A stretch of DNA of 38,334 nt from CAZGYE01 sp964530165. Lineage in GTDB: Bacteria > Planctomycetota > Planctomycetia > Planctomycetales > Planctomycetaceae. Every line of letters starts with the position of its first letter. Position 1 is the first letter of the stretch. Positions 15,116 to 24,201 of the stretch are shown here, one piece after another. The stretch is taken from positions 1-38,334 of the forward strand of contig CAZGYE010000013.1 in assembly GCA_964530165.1 (NCBI GenBank). Direction: 5' to 3'. The notes below the pieces were generated by a model. The model did no database searches and was not told the DNA's origin. It was given only the letters and a program-made list of their open reading frames with translations. Both the position numbers and the translations under genes were made by a program.

Positions 15116-18061
15116 TTACGCAGCGCGTCCTTCTTGCCGTTGTTTTGGCGCGCGCGAACCGCCGTCATCGGCCGTCTCGGATTGCTCCGGTCGACGTCCG
15201 GAGATCATGGTGAGTACGGCCGGCAGCGTCACCAGCGAGACGAACAGACAACTGCCGACGCCGATCACCAAAACCAGGCCCACGCTGTACAGACCGCGAT
15301 GGGCGGCCACCATCATGCTGCCGAAACCGATCATCGAGGTCAGCGACGTCAGCACGATGGCGTTCATGGTGCTCGACGAGGTGCGGTAGCGGCCCTGCTG
15401 CGCGCGGAAATCGTGAACCACGTGGACGCCGTCGTCGACGCCGATGCCCAGCACCAGCGGCAACACGATCAGGTTGGCTGGATTCAGGTCGACGCCCAGC
15501 AGGACGAGAACGCCGAACATCATCACGCCCCCGCCCAGCAGTGGGGGCAGCATGGCCAGCAGCGTATCGCGTAGGTTGCGGAAATCAACAACGACCGCAA
15601 TCGCGCCCACCATGGCGAGGTAGATCGTGGTCAGAAACACCGGGCTGATTTCGGCCCGCCGCGTATGCAGTGTCATGGCGAAGAAGCCGACGACGGCCAA
15701 CGGCGGCAGCAGGGTGAGCAGCTTTTGCTCGCGGCTGAGAAAATCAACGAGCAACACAAAACAAATGACCGCCAACGCATACAGAGCCGCTTTCTCGTAA
15801 CTCTTGACAATTTGCCGAGAGGCTTCGAAGTTTTGTAGCGGCGTTCCGGTGACGTCGGGATCGACCGAGCGGACGTCGGCTACGAATCGCTCCAGCGGCT
15901 CGATGTCCCAGACCTGCTCTTTGGGATAGATCTGCAAGAGCCATTTCCCCTCGCGGCTGACGAACCGCGACGTCAGCTCGACAGGCAGATCAGCCAGCTT
16001 AACCGGCTCGGAATCCGCCGCCCCAGCCAGCGCCCGCAACTGACCTAGCAGAGCGGCTGTCATCCGGACCTGATACTCGGCGAGAAACGCCATCTGCTCT
16101 CTCAGCGACAGTTTTTCAAACTCGTTGAGGAACTCGTTGATGGCGCGGGCCGCTTCGACGGCGTCAGCATCCGGGTTGTGACGAATGCGCATGTAGAACT
16201 TCTCCAAGGCGCGGCCGAGAACCGCCGGGTTCGCGTTGCCCAACCGAGGCGGTTGGCTGGGCAGTCTCGCCAGTTGCGCCCGAAAGGCCTGGACCAGCAA
16301 CCGCGTCTCTTCCGGCGGCGATGCGGGCAATCGCGACGCAAGTTCCTCCACGTGATGCACGCTCGGCAATGCTTCAAACTTTGCCCGCCGGCTGCGTGCT
16401 TCTTCCGGCGTGTCGGCCAGCGAGACCGCGAACAAGAGCGAATCGCGGGCCTGCCTGAAGACACGCTTCTGAACATCGACCGACTCCAACCCCTCGGCCT
16501 GCAGGTTGAGCAGGTTGTAGTCGTAGGTGACGCGCGACTCGATCTCGCCGTCGTTGACCCGAATCGCATTGGCTCCCACGCCGGCAATCACCCCCAGCGA
16601 GGCGAGCAGAACGCACAGTGGGAACCGCGACGTCAGCTTCCGCAGCGCACTGCCTTGAAACGGCGTCGGCAATCTTCGGGGTTCCACATTCCGGTCGGCC
16701 AGCGAGACCAGCGCCGGCAAAACGACGAACGTGGCCAGCGCGCAGAGCAAGATGCCGCCGCCGGCAATAATGCCCAACTCGGCGACCCCCAGGAACTGCG
16801 TCAACGTCGCGCAGAAAAAAGCCAAGGCCGTGGTGACGGCGGCCGTCACGATGCCCGTCCCCACACTGCTGGACGTCTCCAGCAAAGCCGGGCGGAGCAT
16901 CCGTCCTTCGTGACGAAGTTCGAGATAACGGGCCAGATAATGAATCCCGAAGTCGACGCCCAGCCCGATCAGAATCACCGCAAACGAAACTGACAGGATG
17001 TTCAAATGGCCGACGGCAAGGGTCGTGTAACCGCAGGTCCAGGCCATGCCGACCGCGAGCATCAGCAGCGCCAGCGCCGGATGCCGAAAGCCGCGAAATC
17101 CCAGGACGAGAACAATGCTCACACCTACGATCGAAATCAACGAAGCCTTCAACATGTCGTCCTGCGACCGGCGCATCTCGTCGTTTTCCAGCACGGGAAT
17201 CCCGGTCACTCCAACACGAGCGGAGGGATACTCGGCTGAAACTTCGGCAATCAGATCGCGCAACCGGTCGATTGCCGTCGTAGCCCCATTGAAACCCTTC
17301 CGGCCCTCAACGGGAATCGCTTTGAGGAAACCCATGTTTCCCTGGTCGTTCAGAAAGTAAATCACCTGCCGCGCCTCGTCGCGCATCCGGGATCCGATGG
17401 GGACGATGTCGGGCCAGGGATTTCGAAAATCGCTCCGGTCCTTCAGATACCGGTTCATGCTGGCCGAGAGCAACTCGGCATGGTTCAACAACCCAGCCAA
17501 ATCGTCCGACTCGCCCGACGACGTCGATGCCGTTCGCGTCTCCAACTGGTATCGCAGCCGCGATGCGAGAGAGTCGATGCGGATCAGGTCCCAGCGGCCC
17601 CGCACCACCGGATTGTACTCGGCCAAACGTTGGAGTCCGGCCTGCAGTTGTTCAGGGCTGAGATACTGCAGCCCCTTTTCACGAAGCGCACCAGGCTCGA
17701 TCTTGTAGAGTACGTTTTTGAACCGCTCGGGTTCACGCTGCATGCGCGTTCCCAAATCGTCGAGCACCTGCTTGATCGTCGCGGGATCGTCGGCCTCCAC
17801 CACGACAACCAGCTCCGACACATCGCCGAAACTTTCTGTGTAGCTGGTCCACCGCCGATGGTAGGCCGCGTCGGGGTCGATTAAGTCGGCCCGCTCGGTC
17901 TTGAAGCGGATGAAACAGAGCGCCAACCCAACCGCTATACCGGCCGAGGCCAGCACGAACCACAACGTCGCCCTCGGACGCCGTGATGAAAAGCGGGTGA
18001 TCGAGCGCAGGGCCTCGCCGAGTAGTGAGATCCGTTCGCGATCCGACGCACCCTGCTGCAT
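15116..18061 (-). CDS. MMPL/RND family exporter (HpnN-like)
   Basis: A 981-residue inner-membrane transporter of the resistance-nodulation-division superfamily. It has two repeats, each with one N-terminal membrane helix, a large periplasmic loop and a block of five helices. Signature acidic segments are GLGVDFGIHYLARY near residue 367 and GIGVDDGVHVVHDFR near residue 875, where proton-relay aspartates are expected. The first loop begins with AYHRRWTSYTESFGDVSELVVVVEADDPA, as in HpnN-type proteins that carry hopanoids or other lipids. No hopanoid genes are nearby, so the substrate is open. A candidate promoter lies upstream at 18284-18312, and the channel gene follows after 25 bases. Confidence 0.92.
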   Translation of the reverse strand: MQQGASDRERISLLGEALRSITRFSSRRPRATLWFVLASAGIAVGLALCFIRFKTERADLIDPDAAYHRRWTSYTESFGDVSELVVVVEADDPATIKQVLDDLGTRMQREPERFKNVLYKIEPGALREKGLQYLSPEQLQAGLQRLAEYNPVVRGRWDLIRIDSLASRLRYQLETRTASTSSGESDDLAGLLNHAELLSASMNRYLKDRSDFRNPWPDIVPIGSRMRDEARQVIYFLNDQGNMGFLKAIPVEGRKGFNGATTAIDRLRDLIAEVSAEYPSARVGVTGIPVLENDEMRRSQDDMLKASLISIVGVSIVLVLGFRGFRHPALALLMLAVGMAWTCGYTTLAVGHLNILSVSFAVILIGLGVDFGIHYLARYLELRHEGRMLRPALLETSSSVGTGIVTAAVTTALAFFCATLTQFLGVAELGIIAGGGILLCALATFVVLPALVSLADRNVEPRRLPTPFQGSALRKLTSRFPLCVLLASLGVIAGVGANAIRVNDGEIESRVTYDYNLLNLQAEGLESVDVQKRVFRQARDSLLFAVSLADTPEEARSRRAKFEALPSVHHVEELASRLPASPPEETRLLVQAFRAQLARLPSQPPRLGNANPAVLGRALEKFYMRIRHNPDADAVEAARAINEFLNEFEKLSLREQMAFLAEYQVRMTAALLGQLRALAGAADSEPVKLADLPVELTSRFVSREGKWLLQIYPKEQVWDIEPLERFVADVRSVDPDVTGTPLQNFEASRQIVKSYEKAALYALAVICFVLLVDFLSREQKLLTLLPPLAVVGFFAMTLHTRRAEISPVFLTTIYLAMVGAIAVVVDFRNLRDTLLAMLPPLLGGGVMMFGVLVLLGVDLNPANLIVLPLVLGIGVDDGVHVVHDFRAQQGRYRTSSSTMNAIVLTSLTSMIGFGSMMVAAHRGLYSVGLVLVIGVGSCLFVSLVTLPAVLTMISGRRPEQSETADDGGSRAPKQRQEGRAA

Positions 18062-18283
18062 GAATTCTTCCTGGTGCCTCCCTGCCCAAGAATCTGACGG
18101 GTGGTTCGCTCCGATTCAGACGAATACGAAATCGACACGCCAGCCTTGCAGCCTGCAGCCGAAATTCAGATCTCTCAACACCGTCCCCCCGGCGTCCGTG
18201 CCGGAGAGGCGGGCCCCATCCGCAACTAGTTCTGCGCGAACACCTTATGAGTGCTCGACCACGCTCGGGTCAAAAAGGGGCGT

Positions 18284-18312
18284 ATTGTAGGTTTCCGCCC
18301 GAGCTGAGGCAA
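18284..18312 (-). promoter_or_regulatory. Candidate promoter of the exporter-channel operon
   Basis: Read on the minus strand, TTGCCT (18312-18307) and TACAAT (18289-18284) are 17 bases apart. The -10 differs from consensus at one position. Confidence 0.5.
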
Positions 18313-18443
18313 GCTGAGCCTCGCCATCCAGCCAACAAAATAAGAAGCATGCGGGTTTAGGGTGATCTGTACAAGTTGTGGGTGCGTTTCATAAATCGTG
18401 ATCGGGTCGCCTGGACTTGTTTCGCCGCCTCACTTGCGGGGCG

Positions 18444-18461
18444 CGGCGGGCAAGCCCGCCG
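18444..18461. repeat. Short GC hairpin downstream of the CPBP protease gene
   Basis: CGGCGGGCAAGCCCGCCG forms an 8-bp stem with an AA loop 14 bases after the protease stop. There is no T-tract on the minus strand, so a rho-independent terminator is not supported; it resembles the GGGC-AA-GCCC words of other repeats here. Confidence 0.7.
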
Positions 18462-18474
18462 GCTCAATGAGCTT

Positions 18475-19116
18475 CTAAACCGGCGGATCTTCGGTCTCGG
18501 CGTTGGTTCGTTGCGCTGGCGGCGGCAATGAGCCGGCTTGCTCCCGCCGGTATTCCCGCGCGACGACCAGAAAAGCCAGAAAATCATAAACAGCATGTGT
18601 GACGCTGGGAATCAGCAAGTTGGGCTCGCCGCTGACATCCCGCACCAAACCCAGATACACGCCTGTCAAGCCGGCCAGCAGCGCGTACACGGGCGTGATG
18701 AGATGCGCCAGCCCGAACAGGATGTTGCTCCCGATCAATCCGGCCGCCGTCCCCCATCTTTCGAACCACGTTTGCAGCACGCCGCGAAACAACAGTTCTT
18801 CGCAGCCACCTGCCAGCACTGCCAAGATCACCAAATCGTACCAGCGACACGCTGCGAGCATCGGGCCGAGCAGTTCGACCAGAAATCGCTTGATCGGCAA
18901 CAGCGGACCGACTGGAAATCGCTGCGAGAGCAGAAACACGACGAACATCGGAACGGCCGCCGCCACGCCCCACAGCACCGCGATCTCGCTCCAGGAGAGT
19001 CGCGCCCAGAGATCGACGCCGAGAACCCATGCCAGACCCATTGCGAACACGGCCAAGCCGCCCTCGAACAGCGTCCCCAGGTAGACAAAGTTTTTGCGGG
19101 AGGTGGCTTCAAACAT
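18475..19116 (-). CDS. CPBP family intramembrane glutamic endopeptidase
   Basis: A 213-residue membrane protein of the CAAX protease/bacteriocin-processing (ABI, Rce1-like) family. The catalytic motifs are in order: E106-E107-LLFR111 in GGCEELLFRG, H138 in FGLAH, and H174 in THAVYDF. Hydrophobic helices around residues 15-33, 45-63, 94-104, 124-137 and 143-158 surround them. These proteases cut within membranes, but the substrate cannot be told from sequence. The gene is monocistronic in appearance and divergent from uspA, with repetitive sequence directly upstream of its ATG. The C-terminal 20 residues are polar and variable. Confidence 0.88.
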   Translation of the reverse strand: MFEATSRKNFVYLGTLFEGGLAVFAMGLAWVLGVDLWARLSWSEIAVLWGVAAAVPMFVVFLLSQRFPVGPLLPIKRFLVELLGPMLAACRWYDLVILAVLAGGCEELLFRGVLQTWFERWGTAAGLIGSNILFGLAHLITPVYALLAGLTGVYLGLVRDVSGEPNLLIPSVTHAVYDFLAFLVVAREYRREQAGSLPPPAQRTNAETEDPPV

Positions 19117-19156
19117 GAGGCAAAGCCGAAAGCGGAAAAAACGCAGGCGACTGCTA

Positions 19157-19204
19157 CTCTCAACTTTCCACTCTCAACTTTCAACTCTCAACCCCCAACT
19201 TTCC
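19157..19204. repeat. Degenerate CTCTCAACTTT tandem repeat
   Basis: About four units of CTCTCAACTTT-like sequence lie between the CPBP and uspA starts. A related run of CTCTCGATTCTCGACC units occurs, in coding sequence, at 1637-1671 (minus strand). Confidence 0.75.
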
Positions 19205-19206
19205 GA

Positions 19207-19236
19207 TTGAAATGGCTCAACCGCTCACGGTATGAT
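19207..19236 (+). promoter_or_regulatory. Candidate uspA promoter
   Basis: TTGAAA (19207-19212) and TATGAT (19231-19236) with an 18-base spacer, both near consensus. The ATG lies 35 bases after the -10, behind GGGAGG. Confidence 0.6.
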
Positions 19237-19270
19237 GGGTGCTGCTGCACATCAGCCGGGAGGGTTCTCG

Positions 19271-19738
19271 ATGATTCGCCTGGAACGCATCCTGTTGCCG
19301 ACCGACTTCAGCGATTACTCCAAAACCGCCTGCAACTACGCCTGTGCCTTTGCCGATCAGTTCGGTTCAGAGCTGCATCTGCTGCACGTTTTGCAGGACC
19401 TGGTCGCGATGGTTCCCGAGCCGGGGTTGGCGTTCCCACCGCCGGGCGACTACATGCGGGAGCTACAGGAAAGCGCCGAGAATGGTCTGGCGGAACTGCT
19501 GAACCCGGATTGGGTGGAAGGCAAATCGATCGTCCGCGCAACACGCCAGGGTCCGCCGTTTCTCGAAATCGTGCGCTACGCCAAAGAGAGCGATGTCGAT
19601 CTGATCGTGATGGGAACACACGGCCGGTCCGGTTTGGCCCACGTGTTGCTGGGAAGCGTTGCCGAGAAGGTCGTGCGAAAGGCGCCTTGTCCGGTGCTGA
19701 CGGTTCGTCCTTCAGATCACCAGTTCGCGACGCCGTGA
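19271..19738 (+). CDS. Universal stress protein (UspA family)
   Basis: A 155-residue single-domain Usp protein. It begins with the typical RILLPTDFSDYSKTACNYACAFADQFGSELHLLHV and ends with the nucleotide-binding motif VMGTHGRSGLAHVLLGSVAEKVVRKAPCPVLTVRP, in which the G-2x-G-9x-G(S/T) pattern suggests ATP binding. ATG 19271 is preferred over 19232 because GGGAGG lies 7 bases upstream and a good promoter precedes it; the -10 overlaps the alternative start. It probably acts in the cytoplasm under stress or starvation. Confidence 0.93.
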   Translation: MIRLERILLPTDFSDYSKTACNYACAFADQFGSELHLLHVLQDLVAMVPEPGLAFPPPGDYMRELQESAENGLAELLNPDWVEGKSIVRATRQGPPFLEIVRYAKESDVDLIVMGTHGRSGLAHVLLGSVAEKVVRKAPCPVLTVRPSDHQFATP

Positions 19739-20154
19739 AAACCGGAAAAACTCGCTCCGTGCGACTGACTAAACTTGCAGCCACAACCCGTGCGACAGGT
19801 GAGTTTCCCGAAGACCTCGATTGCCGGGTGGCAAATTCCGATACCTCTGGATGGAATGGGAAGAGAGTGGGCCGTCGGGATACCGACGCTTACCGACCGC
19901 CTGAGACGCCGACGACCGACACCTGGAGGACCCGCAACCTTGCAGGGATCTCTCTTCTCGACCGGCAAAAGAACGATTCGCGAGGATCAGAAGCCGAAAC
20001 CCACACAAGCACCAACTGAGATCGACAACGCGACGGGTTCCCGGTTTCTGAATAGGTCGTTGACACGTCCACCTTCGCGGAAACACCACTTTGAACGACA
20101 TCTATGGAAAAAGGCCGAGGGCAACCTCCGGCTCGCCGGTCAGTTTCCCGCGAT
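19739..20154. other. Unassigned region ending in an orphan plus-strand terminator
   Basis: No ORF here has recognisable motifs. The longest plus-strand ORF (19775-20188) runs into the terminator stem, so it is unlikely to be a gene. The strong terminator implies plus-strand transcription through here, either a long 3' UTR of uspA or an unidentified RNA. It does not match tmRNA, RNase P or SRP RNA motifs that I could recognise. Confidence 0.45.
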
Positions 20155-20199
20155 CGCCGTCATCGTTCCTCCCCCCTCGGAACGGTGACGGCGTTTTTT
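20155..20199 (+). terminator. Rho-independent terminator
   Basis: A 15-bp stem (20155-20169 with 20179-20193, one G-U pair), a 9-base loop and then TTTTTT. It acts on plus-strand transcripts arriving from 19739 or uspA, not on the convergent methyltransferase gene. Confidence 0.85.
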
Positions 20200-20209
20200 C
20201 ATTGTCAAT

Positions 20210-21100
20210 TCATTGCCTCTGTCGCCGCAAATCCAACTTGTCTGTCGCCTTCTTGACGGTGACCTGTCGTTCAAAAACGATAACGGCCTGTCGCGGCAGC
20301 ACGCCGATCGTTTCCTTCCATTTCAGGCCGAACTCCGCCTGGCCGATTTCCTTCTTGACCTGCGCCTCGGTCATGGTGTGCACCAGCTTGATGAGCCGCC
20401 TGACGTTCGGGTCTTCTTTGCGATACTCGACAAACGCGACTCGGCCTCCGGGCTTCAACGCCTTCGAGATCCCTTGCATCATCTCATAGGGAAAACTGAA
20501 CTCGTGGTACACATCGACCATGATCGCCAGATCGACCGACGCGGGCGGCAAACGGGCTGATTTCAGCGTCCCCTGCACCAACTCCACGTTGGTGATCTTG
20601 CGCTGATCGAGCTTCTTTCGCAGCGCGTGGAGCATCTCTTTCTGAATGTCGACGCCGATGACCTTTCCTTTGGGCCCGACTCCCTCGGCCAGCAAGACCG
20701 AGACGACGCCGCTGCCGGCACCGATGTCGGCCACCACCATTCCGGGCTTCAACTTCAGCGCTCGGATCAGCAGCGACAGCTTTTCCTCCTGCTCGCGTTT
20801 GGAGCGCTCTAACCAGTTGATGCCGCCAAATCCCATCACACGGGCAATTTCACGCCCCATGTAGAACTTCCCGATGCCGTTCGGGTCGTGAATTTTGCGG
20901 TATGTGTATCGCGGACTTTTCGCTGTCTCACGCTGCTCGGCAGCCGGGTCGTTTGCCTGCTGACCAGCGGCAGACTGCTGGACCAGATGACGATTGTCTG
21001 CGGCAACAGACAACCCCGTCGAACAGCCAACCGGATAGCTCGCCGCCAAGAGAACGGCGATGCAATTTCGGGACCTCAGAAGTTTTCGAGCCGACGCCAT
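20210..21100 (-). CDS. Exported class I SAM-dependent methyltransferase
   Basis: A 296-residue protein. Residues 1-34 form a signal-like sequence with a hydrophobic core (IAVLLAASYPVGCSTG) that ends in a possible lipobox cysteine. The domain contains ADIGAGSGVVSVLL (motif I), GVDIQKEMLHAL (motif II) and DLAIMVDVYHEFS, then LKPGGRVAFVEYRKEDPNV. This is the usual layout for small-molecule or UbiE/MenG-like methyltransferases. Planctomycetes often encode such exported methyltransferases; the substrate is unknown, and SAM supply outside the cytoplasm is a puzzle. GGGATGGTGA precedes the ATG. It lies downstream of the Trm112-like gene on the same strand. Confidence 0.85.
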   Translation of the reverse strand: MASARKLLRSRNCIAVLLAASYPVGCSTGLSVAADNRHLVQQSAAGQQANDPAAEQRETAKSPRYTYRKIHDPNGIGKFYMGREIARVMGFGGINWLERSKREQEEKLSLLIRALKLKPGMVVADIGAGSGVVSVLLAEGVGPKGKVIGVDIQKEMLHALRKKLDQRKITNVELVQGTLKSARLPPASVDLAIMVDVYHEFSFPYEMMQGISKALKPGGRVAFVEYRKEDPNVRRLIKLVHTMTEAQVKKEIGQAEFGLKWKETIGVLPRQAVIVFERQVTVKKATDKLDLRRQRQ

Positions 21101-21252
21101 TCACCATCCCCAATCTGTGCGAGTTCGCCAGGTTTCTTCTGCTTTGAGTCGTCCGTTTCATGATTGCCTGTCGAAGGACATGTCTCGACAGACGGAACAC
21201 AATCCGACCACTTTGCGGTCAGTTCCGACGCCAAAGTCGTTGGCTTGGGACC

Positions 21253-21546
21253 TTAGTTTCCGGCCGTTCCGTCGGAGGGTTTGTCGTCGGTCGCTGCCGT
21301 GTCCGGGGCGTTCAGTTCTCGCCCGGAGTGCGGATCGCGGCCGTGTTTCTGCATAATCGCCGACCACTTTTCGGGCGCGAGCTCTGCCGCTTCATCGACG
21401 AGCATGATCGGGATGTCGTCACGAATCTCGTACTGCAGTCGGCACTCGGGATCGACGCTCACCAGCCACCGGCCCTCCATCACGAGCCGCGAATGCGACT
21501 TCGGACAGACCAGAATGTTTTGGAGCGTATCGAAATCAAACGACAT
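21253..21546 (-). CDS. Trm112-like small protein
   Basis: A 97-residue protein of the Trm112/UPF0434 family. It has FDFDTLQNILVCPKSHSRL at the N-terminus and CRLQYEIRDDIPIMLVDEAAEL, the characteristic end of the Trm112 fold. In archaea and eukaryotes such proteins activate methyltransferases; bacterial roles are poorly known. ATG 21546 is chosen because AAGAAGG lies upstream; the frame can start 4 codons earlier at a GTG. The C-terminal 25 residues are polar and probably disordered. It sits between a TIM-barrel gene and a methyltransferase gene on one strand. Confidence 0.88.
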   Translation of the reverse strand: MSFDFDTLQNILVCPKSHSRLVMEGRWLVSVDPECRLQYEIRDDIPIMLVDEAAELAPEKWSAIMQKHGRDPHSGRELNAPDTAATDDKPSDGTAGN

Positions 21547-21562
21547 CGCAAGTTCCACCTTC

Positions 21563-22582
21563 TTAGAAACCCCTTAGCGTCCGAATGTCGTCGAAGCTGC
21601 GCAGTTGATAGCCGATGCCGACGTAGTCCAACAGCGAACACAAACTCCGCACCGCCACGCCCATACCGTCCGGACCGCTGAAGCCGCCGAACTGTCCGCC
21701 GCCCTTCAGGTGCGGCTCCAATTCCAGGAACACCCCCGGCACGCCCAGTTTTTTCAGCTTCCGCTCCAGTTTGGAAAGCTGCGTGGCAAGATCGCGCAGG
21801 ATGTACTCGTGGCCGGAATCGCCGACGTTGGCCGGGACGAAATTCCAGTCCGCCTCTTCGTCGACGGGTTCCCCGGGCCGTTTCTTGCGCGTGGCCTGAA
21901 AATCCTTGATGTGCAGCCAGCCCAAATATGGCCGCAGGACCCGGTACTCCTCGAAACACTCCAGCGGGCTATAACCTTGGTGCGACAGGTTCCCCCCGTC
22001 GAGGATGCAGACCATGTTGGGCCGGTTCACCTCGCGGGACAGCGCGGCCAATAGCCGCCCGCTCTGCCCGACCAGGTTGGCTTCCACCTCCAGCCCGTAG
22101 ACAAGACCTTCCTTGGCACAGAGATCGACAATAGGGCCAAGCTGATCGGCCGCCTGCGAGACGTACTCTTTCGGGTCCTCTGTGCGGGGATGGTAGAAGG
22201 AAAACCCGCGAATCAACTTCGCGTCCACCGCGTGTGCGGCCCGAATGGTGGACGCCACCTCGGTCTGCAGGTATTTTTTGAGTGGAATGAACGGGTTGTG
22301 CGTGCCATCGTCGACGTCCAGGAGTTTCACTTTGCCGATCCGCGAGCCAATGCTGGTCACGTGCATGCCGAATTCAGCGTGCAGCTTGTTGAGCTTCTTC
22401 AGTTCACTCTTGTTCAATTCGACGACGTGCTTCACCACGCCGTCGCCCTCGACGTCGATGAACCGCGGGCTGTAATACCGCAGCCCGATCGCCGAGAGCG
22501 CCGAGAACTGCTCAACCGCCGTCTTCCGATTCGCCGCCTCGTCAGCGAACGCGCTCAAAATGACCTGCGGATTGTTCGCCAT
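21563..22582 (-). CDS. Sugar phosphate isomerase/epimerase family TIM-barrel protein
   Basis: A 339-residue AP-endonuclease-2-like TIM barrel. Conserved metal-site segments are seen: GLVYGLEVEANLVGQ (Glu), NMVCILDGGNLSHQGY (Asp/Asn), LGWLHIKDF (His, Asp) and GVFLELEPHLKGGG (Glu). Members interconvert sugars or inositols. The ATG at 22582 is used; an upstream extension to 22807 would cross the divergent promoter region. It is divergent from a Gfo/Idh/MocA oxidoreductase, a frequent partner in oxidised-sugar catabolism, so they may act in one pathway. No transporter is adjacent. Confidence 0.9.
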   Translation of the reverse strand: MANNPQVILSAFADEAANRKTAVEQFSALSAIGLRYYSPRFIDVEGDGVVKHVVELNKSELKKLNKLHAEFGMHVTSIGSRIGKVKLLDVDDGTHNPFIPLKKYLQTEVASTIRAAHAVDAKLIRGFSFYHPRTEDPKEYVSQAADQLGPIVDLCAKEGLVYGLEVEANLVGQSGRLLAALSREVNRPNMVCILDGGNLSHQGYSPLECFEEYRVLRPYLGWLHIKDFQATRKKRPGEPVDEEADWNFVPANVGDSGHEYILRDLATQLSKLERKLKKLGVPGVFLELEPHLKGGGQFGGFSGPDGMGVAVRSLCSLLDYVGIGYQLRSFDDIRTLRGF

Positions 22583-22805
22583 GGGGGTTGTTTCCAGAGG
22601 CTTGCTTGTTTTCAGCCGACCGCCCGAATTCGCCTTTCGTTGTTTATTCGACCGCGAGTTGACATTGTCGATCTGGGCGGGATGAGTTTCAAGGGATGGG
22701 TAACGATTTGCCAGGCCTACAACCACGTGGAACACCGGTGCCGAGTGTGCACGGCGGTCGTCCCCATTCTGGATCTTTGAAAAGCCCGGCCGTAGAATGG
22801 CGATC

Positions 22806-24080
22806 ATGAATACTGAGAACAGTCAAAGAGAGAAATTGGAGATCGTCGTCGTCGGCGGCGGGATGATCACGCACGATCAGATCCTGCCGTCGCTGTACCA
22901 GTTACAACGGAAAGACGTGATCGGGTCGATCAAGGTCTGTGCGCTCTCTTCGGCTCCGCTGGCCGTGTTGGCCGAATCGGAGCGATTTGCCGAGGCCTTT
23001 CCGGGCCAGGGATTCGAGGCGTTCCCGTCGCTGGACGCTCCGCCGGACGAGATGCACCCGGACCTTTTCAAGGAGGTGATCGCCGGGCTGCCGCCGGGCA
23101 ACATGGTCGTCGTTGCCGTGCCGGACCAGATGCACGACGCGGTGATTCGCGTGGCCCTGGAGCACGATCAGCACGTGCTGACGGTCAAACCGCTGGTGCC
23201 CACGTACTCGCAGGCGGTCGAGATCGAGCAGCTTGCGCTGGCCAAGGGGCTCTTTGTGGGCGTGGAGTACCACAAGCGGTTCGACCGCCGTTCGCTTGAC
23301 GCGCGGGCGCTCTATCAGGCCGGTCGCTTCGGCGAGTTCCGCTGCGGCGAGGCGAAGATGATCGAGCCGTACTACTACCGCCACTCGAATTTTCAAAACT
23401 GGTTCACCAAGGAGAACAGCGACCCGTTCACTTACGTCGGCTGCCACTATGTCGACCTGGTGTACTTCATCACGGGTCTGAAGCCGGTGGAGGTCTCGGT
23501 GCGTGGCGTGGAGGGCACGTTTCCCAACGGCAACGTCGGCTACATGTGGGCGCAGGGCCGGGTCGTTTGGGAAAACGGCGCCTTGCTGAGCATCACCGAC
23601 GGGCTGGGCTATCCCGACGAGGCCGCCGGTAGCAACGATCAGTGCCTGGTGATGTACTGCGAAGGCGACGACTGCGGGGCCATCATCAAACACGACGATC
23701 AGCTCCGCGGCGTGCGTCACGGCTACGTCGACCGGCAAGCCGGTGCAATGTTCCGTTTCGTGAGCCCCGACTACTTTCGGCTGCTGCCCTGGGACGGCGA
23801 AGGGCTGCTGCCGGTCGGCTACGGGTTCGAATCGATCGCGGGCCTGGTGCACTCGGCCAAGCGTGTCAACGAGGCCGCCGGCGGTCTTCAAGGCGACGAG
23901 GCCCTGGCCGCGCGTCAACGTGTGCTTGCGGAGATCGACGATCGGGGAATCCTCGCCACGCCGGCCAACAGCTCGATCAACGAGCTGGTCACCGAGGCCG
24001 CCCGGCTTTCGATCGCCCGCGACGGTCACCCGACAGTGATCGAGTACGAAACCACGCCGAGCGTGCGGCTGCGGAGCTGA
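22806..24080 (+). CDS. Gfo/Idh/MocA family oxidoreductase
   Basis: A 424-residue NAD(P)-dependent dehydrogenase-like protein. It has a Rossmann N-terminus (LEIVVVGGGMITHDQILPSL), the usual VVVAVPDQMHDAVIRVALEHDQHVLTVKPL segment with the catalytic-type lysine in VKPL, and a C-terminal alpha/beta domain containing YVGCHYVDLVYFITG, where the conserved histidines and aspartate occur. The substrate is probably a sugar or inositol. ATG 22806 is preferred to ATG 22797. A TAGAAT at 22793-22798 is placed so that transcription would begin at or near 22806, suggesting a leaderless message. No Shine-Dalgarno sequence is visible for either start. Confidence 0.88.
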   Translation: MNTENSQREKLEIVVVGGGMITHDQILPSLYQLQRKDVIGSIKVCALSSAPLAVLAESERFAEAFPGQGFEAFPSLDAPPDEMHPDLFKEVIAGLPPGNMVVVAVPDQMHDAVIRVALEHDQHVLTVKPLVPTYSQAVEIEQLALAKGLFVGVEYHKRFDRRSLDARALYQAGRFGEFRCGEAKMIEPYYYRHSNFQNWFTKENSDPFTYVGCHYVDLVYFITGLKPVEVSVRGVEGTFPNGNVGYMWAQGRVVWENGALLSITDGLGYPDEAAGSNDQCLVMYCEGDDCGAIIKHDDQLRGVRHGYVDRQAGAMFRFVSPDYFRLLPWDGEGLLPVGYGFESIAGLVHSAKRVNEAAGGLQGDEALAARQRVLAEIDDRGILATPANSSINELVTEAARLSIARDGHPTVIEYETTPSVRLRS

Positions 24081-24201
24081 CGCTTGTTTCTCTCTGGGTG
24101 AGAGACACACTACGAGGTAACCGCTTCACTGCGTGCGGAAAGGTGGTGGACCGCCTCGGATTGAGCTACAATCGTCAGGAGAGAAACGAGGGTGATCGAC
24201 G

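Larger units (their letters stand above)
18062..18474. other. Intergenic region between the CPBP protease and exporter genes
   Basis: This 413-base stretch has no convincing gene. It contains a candidate minus-strand promoter (18284-18312), implying an exporter leader of roughly 215 bases, and a hairpin repeat near the CPBP stop. Bases 18301-18327 (gagctgaggcaagctgagcc) hold a short partial repeat. Confidence 0.5.

Noticed and set aside
19775..20188. 137-codon plus-strand ORF downstream of uspA
   Set aside because: It runs through the terminator stem and has no recognisable motif or start signal.
23820..23840. GGTTCGAATC resembling a tRNA T-loop
   Set aside because: It lies in the oxidoreductase coding frame, with no acceptor or anticodon stems around it.
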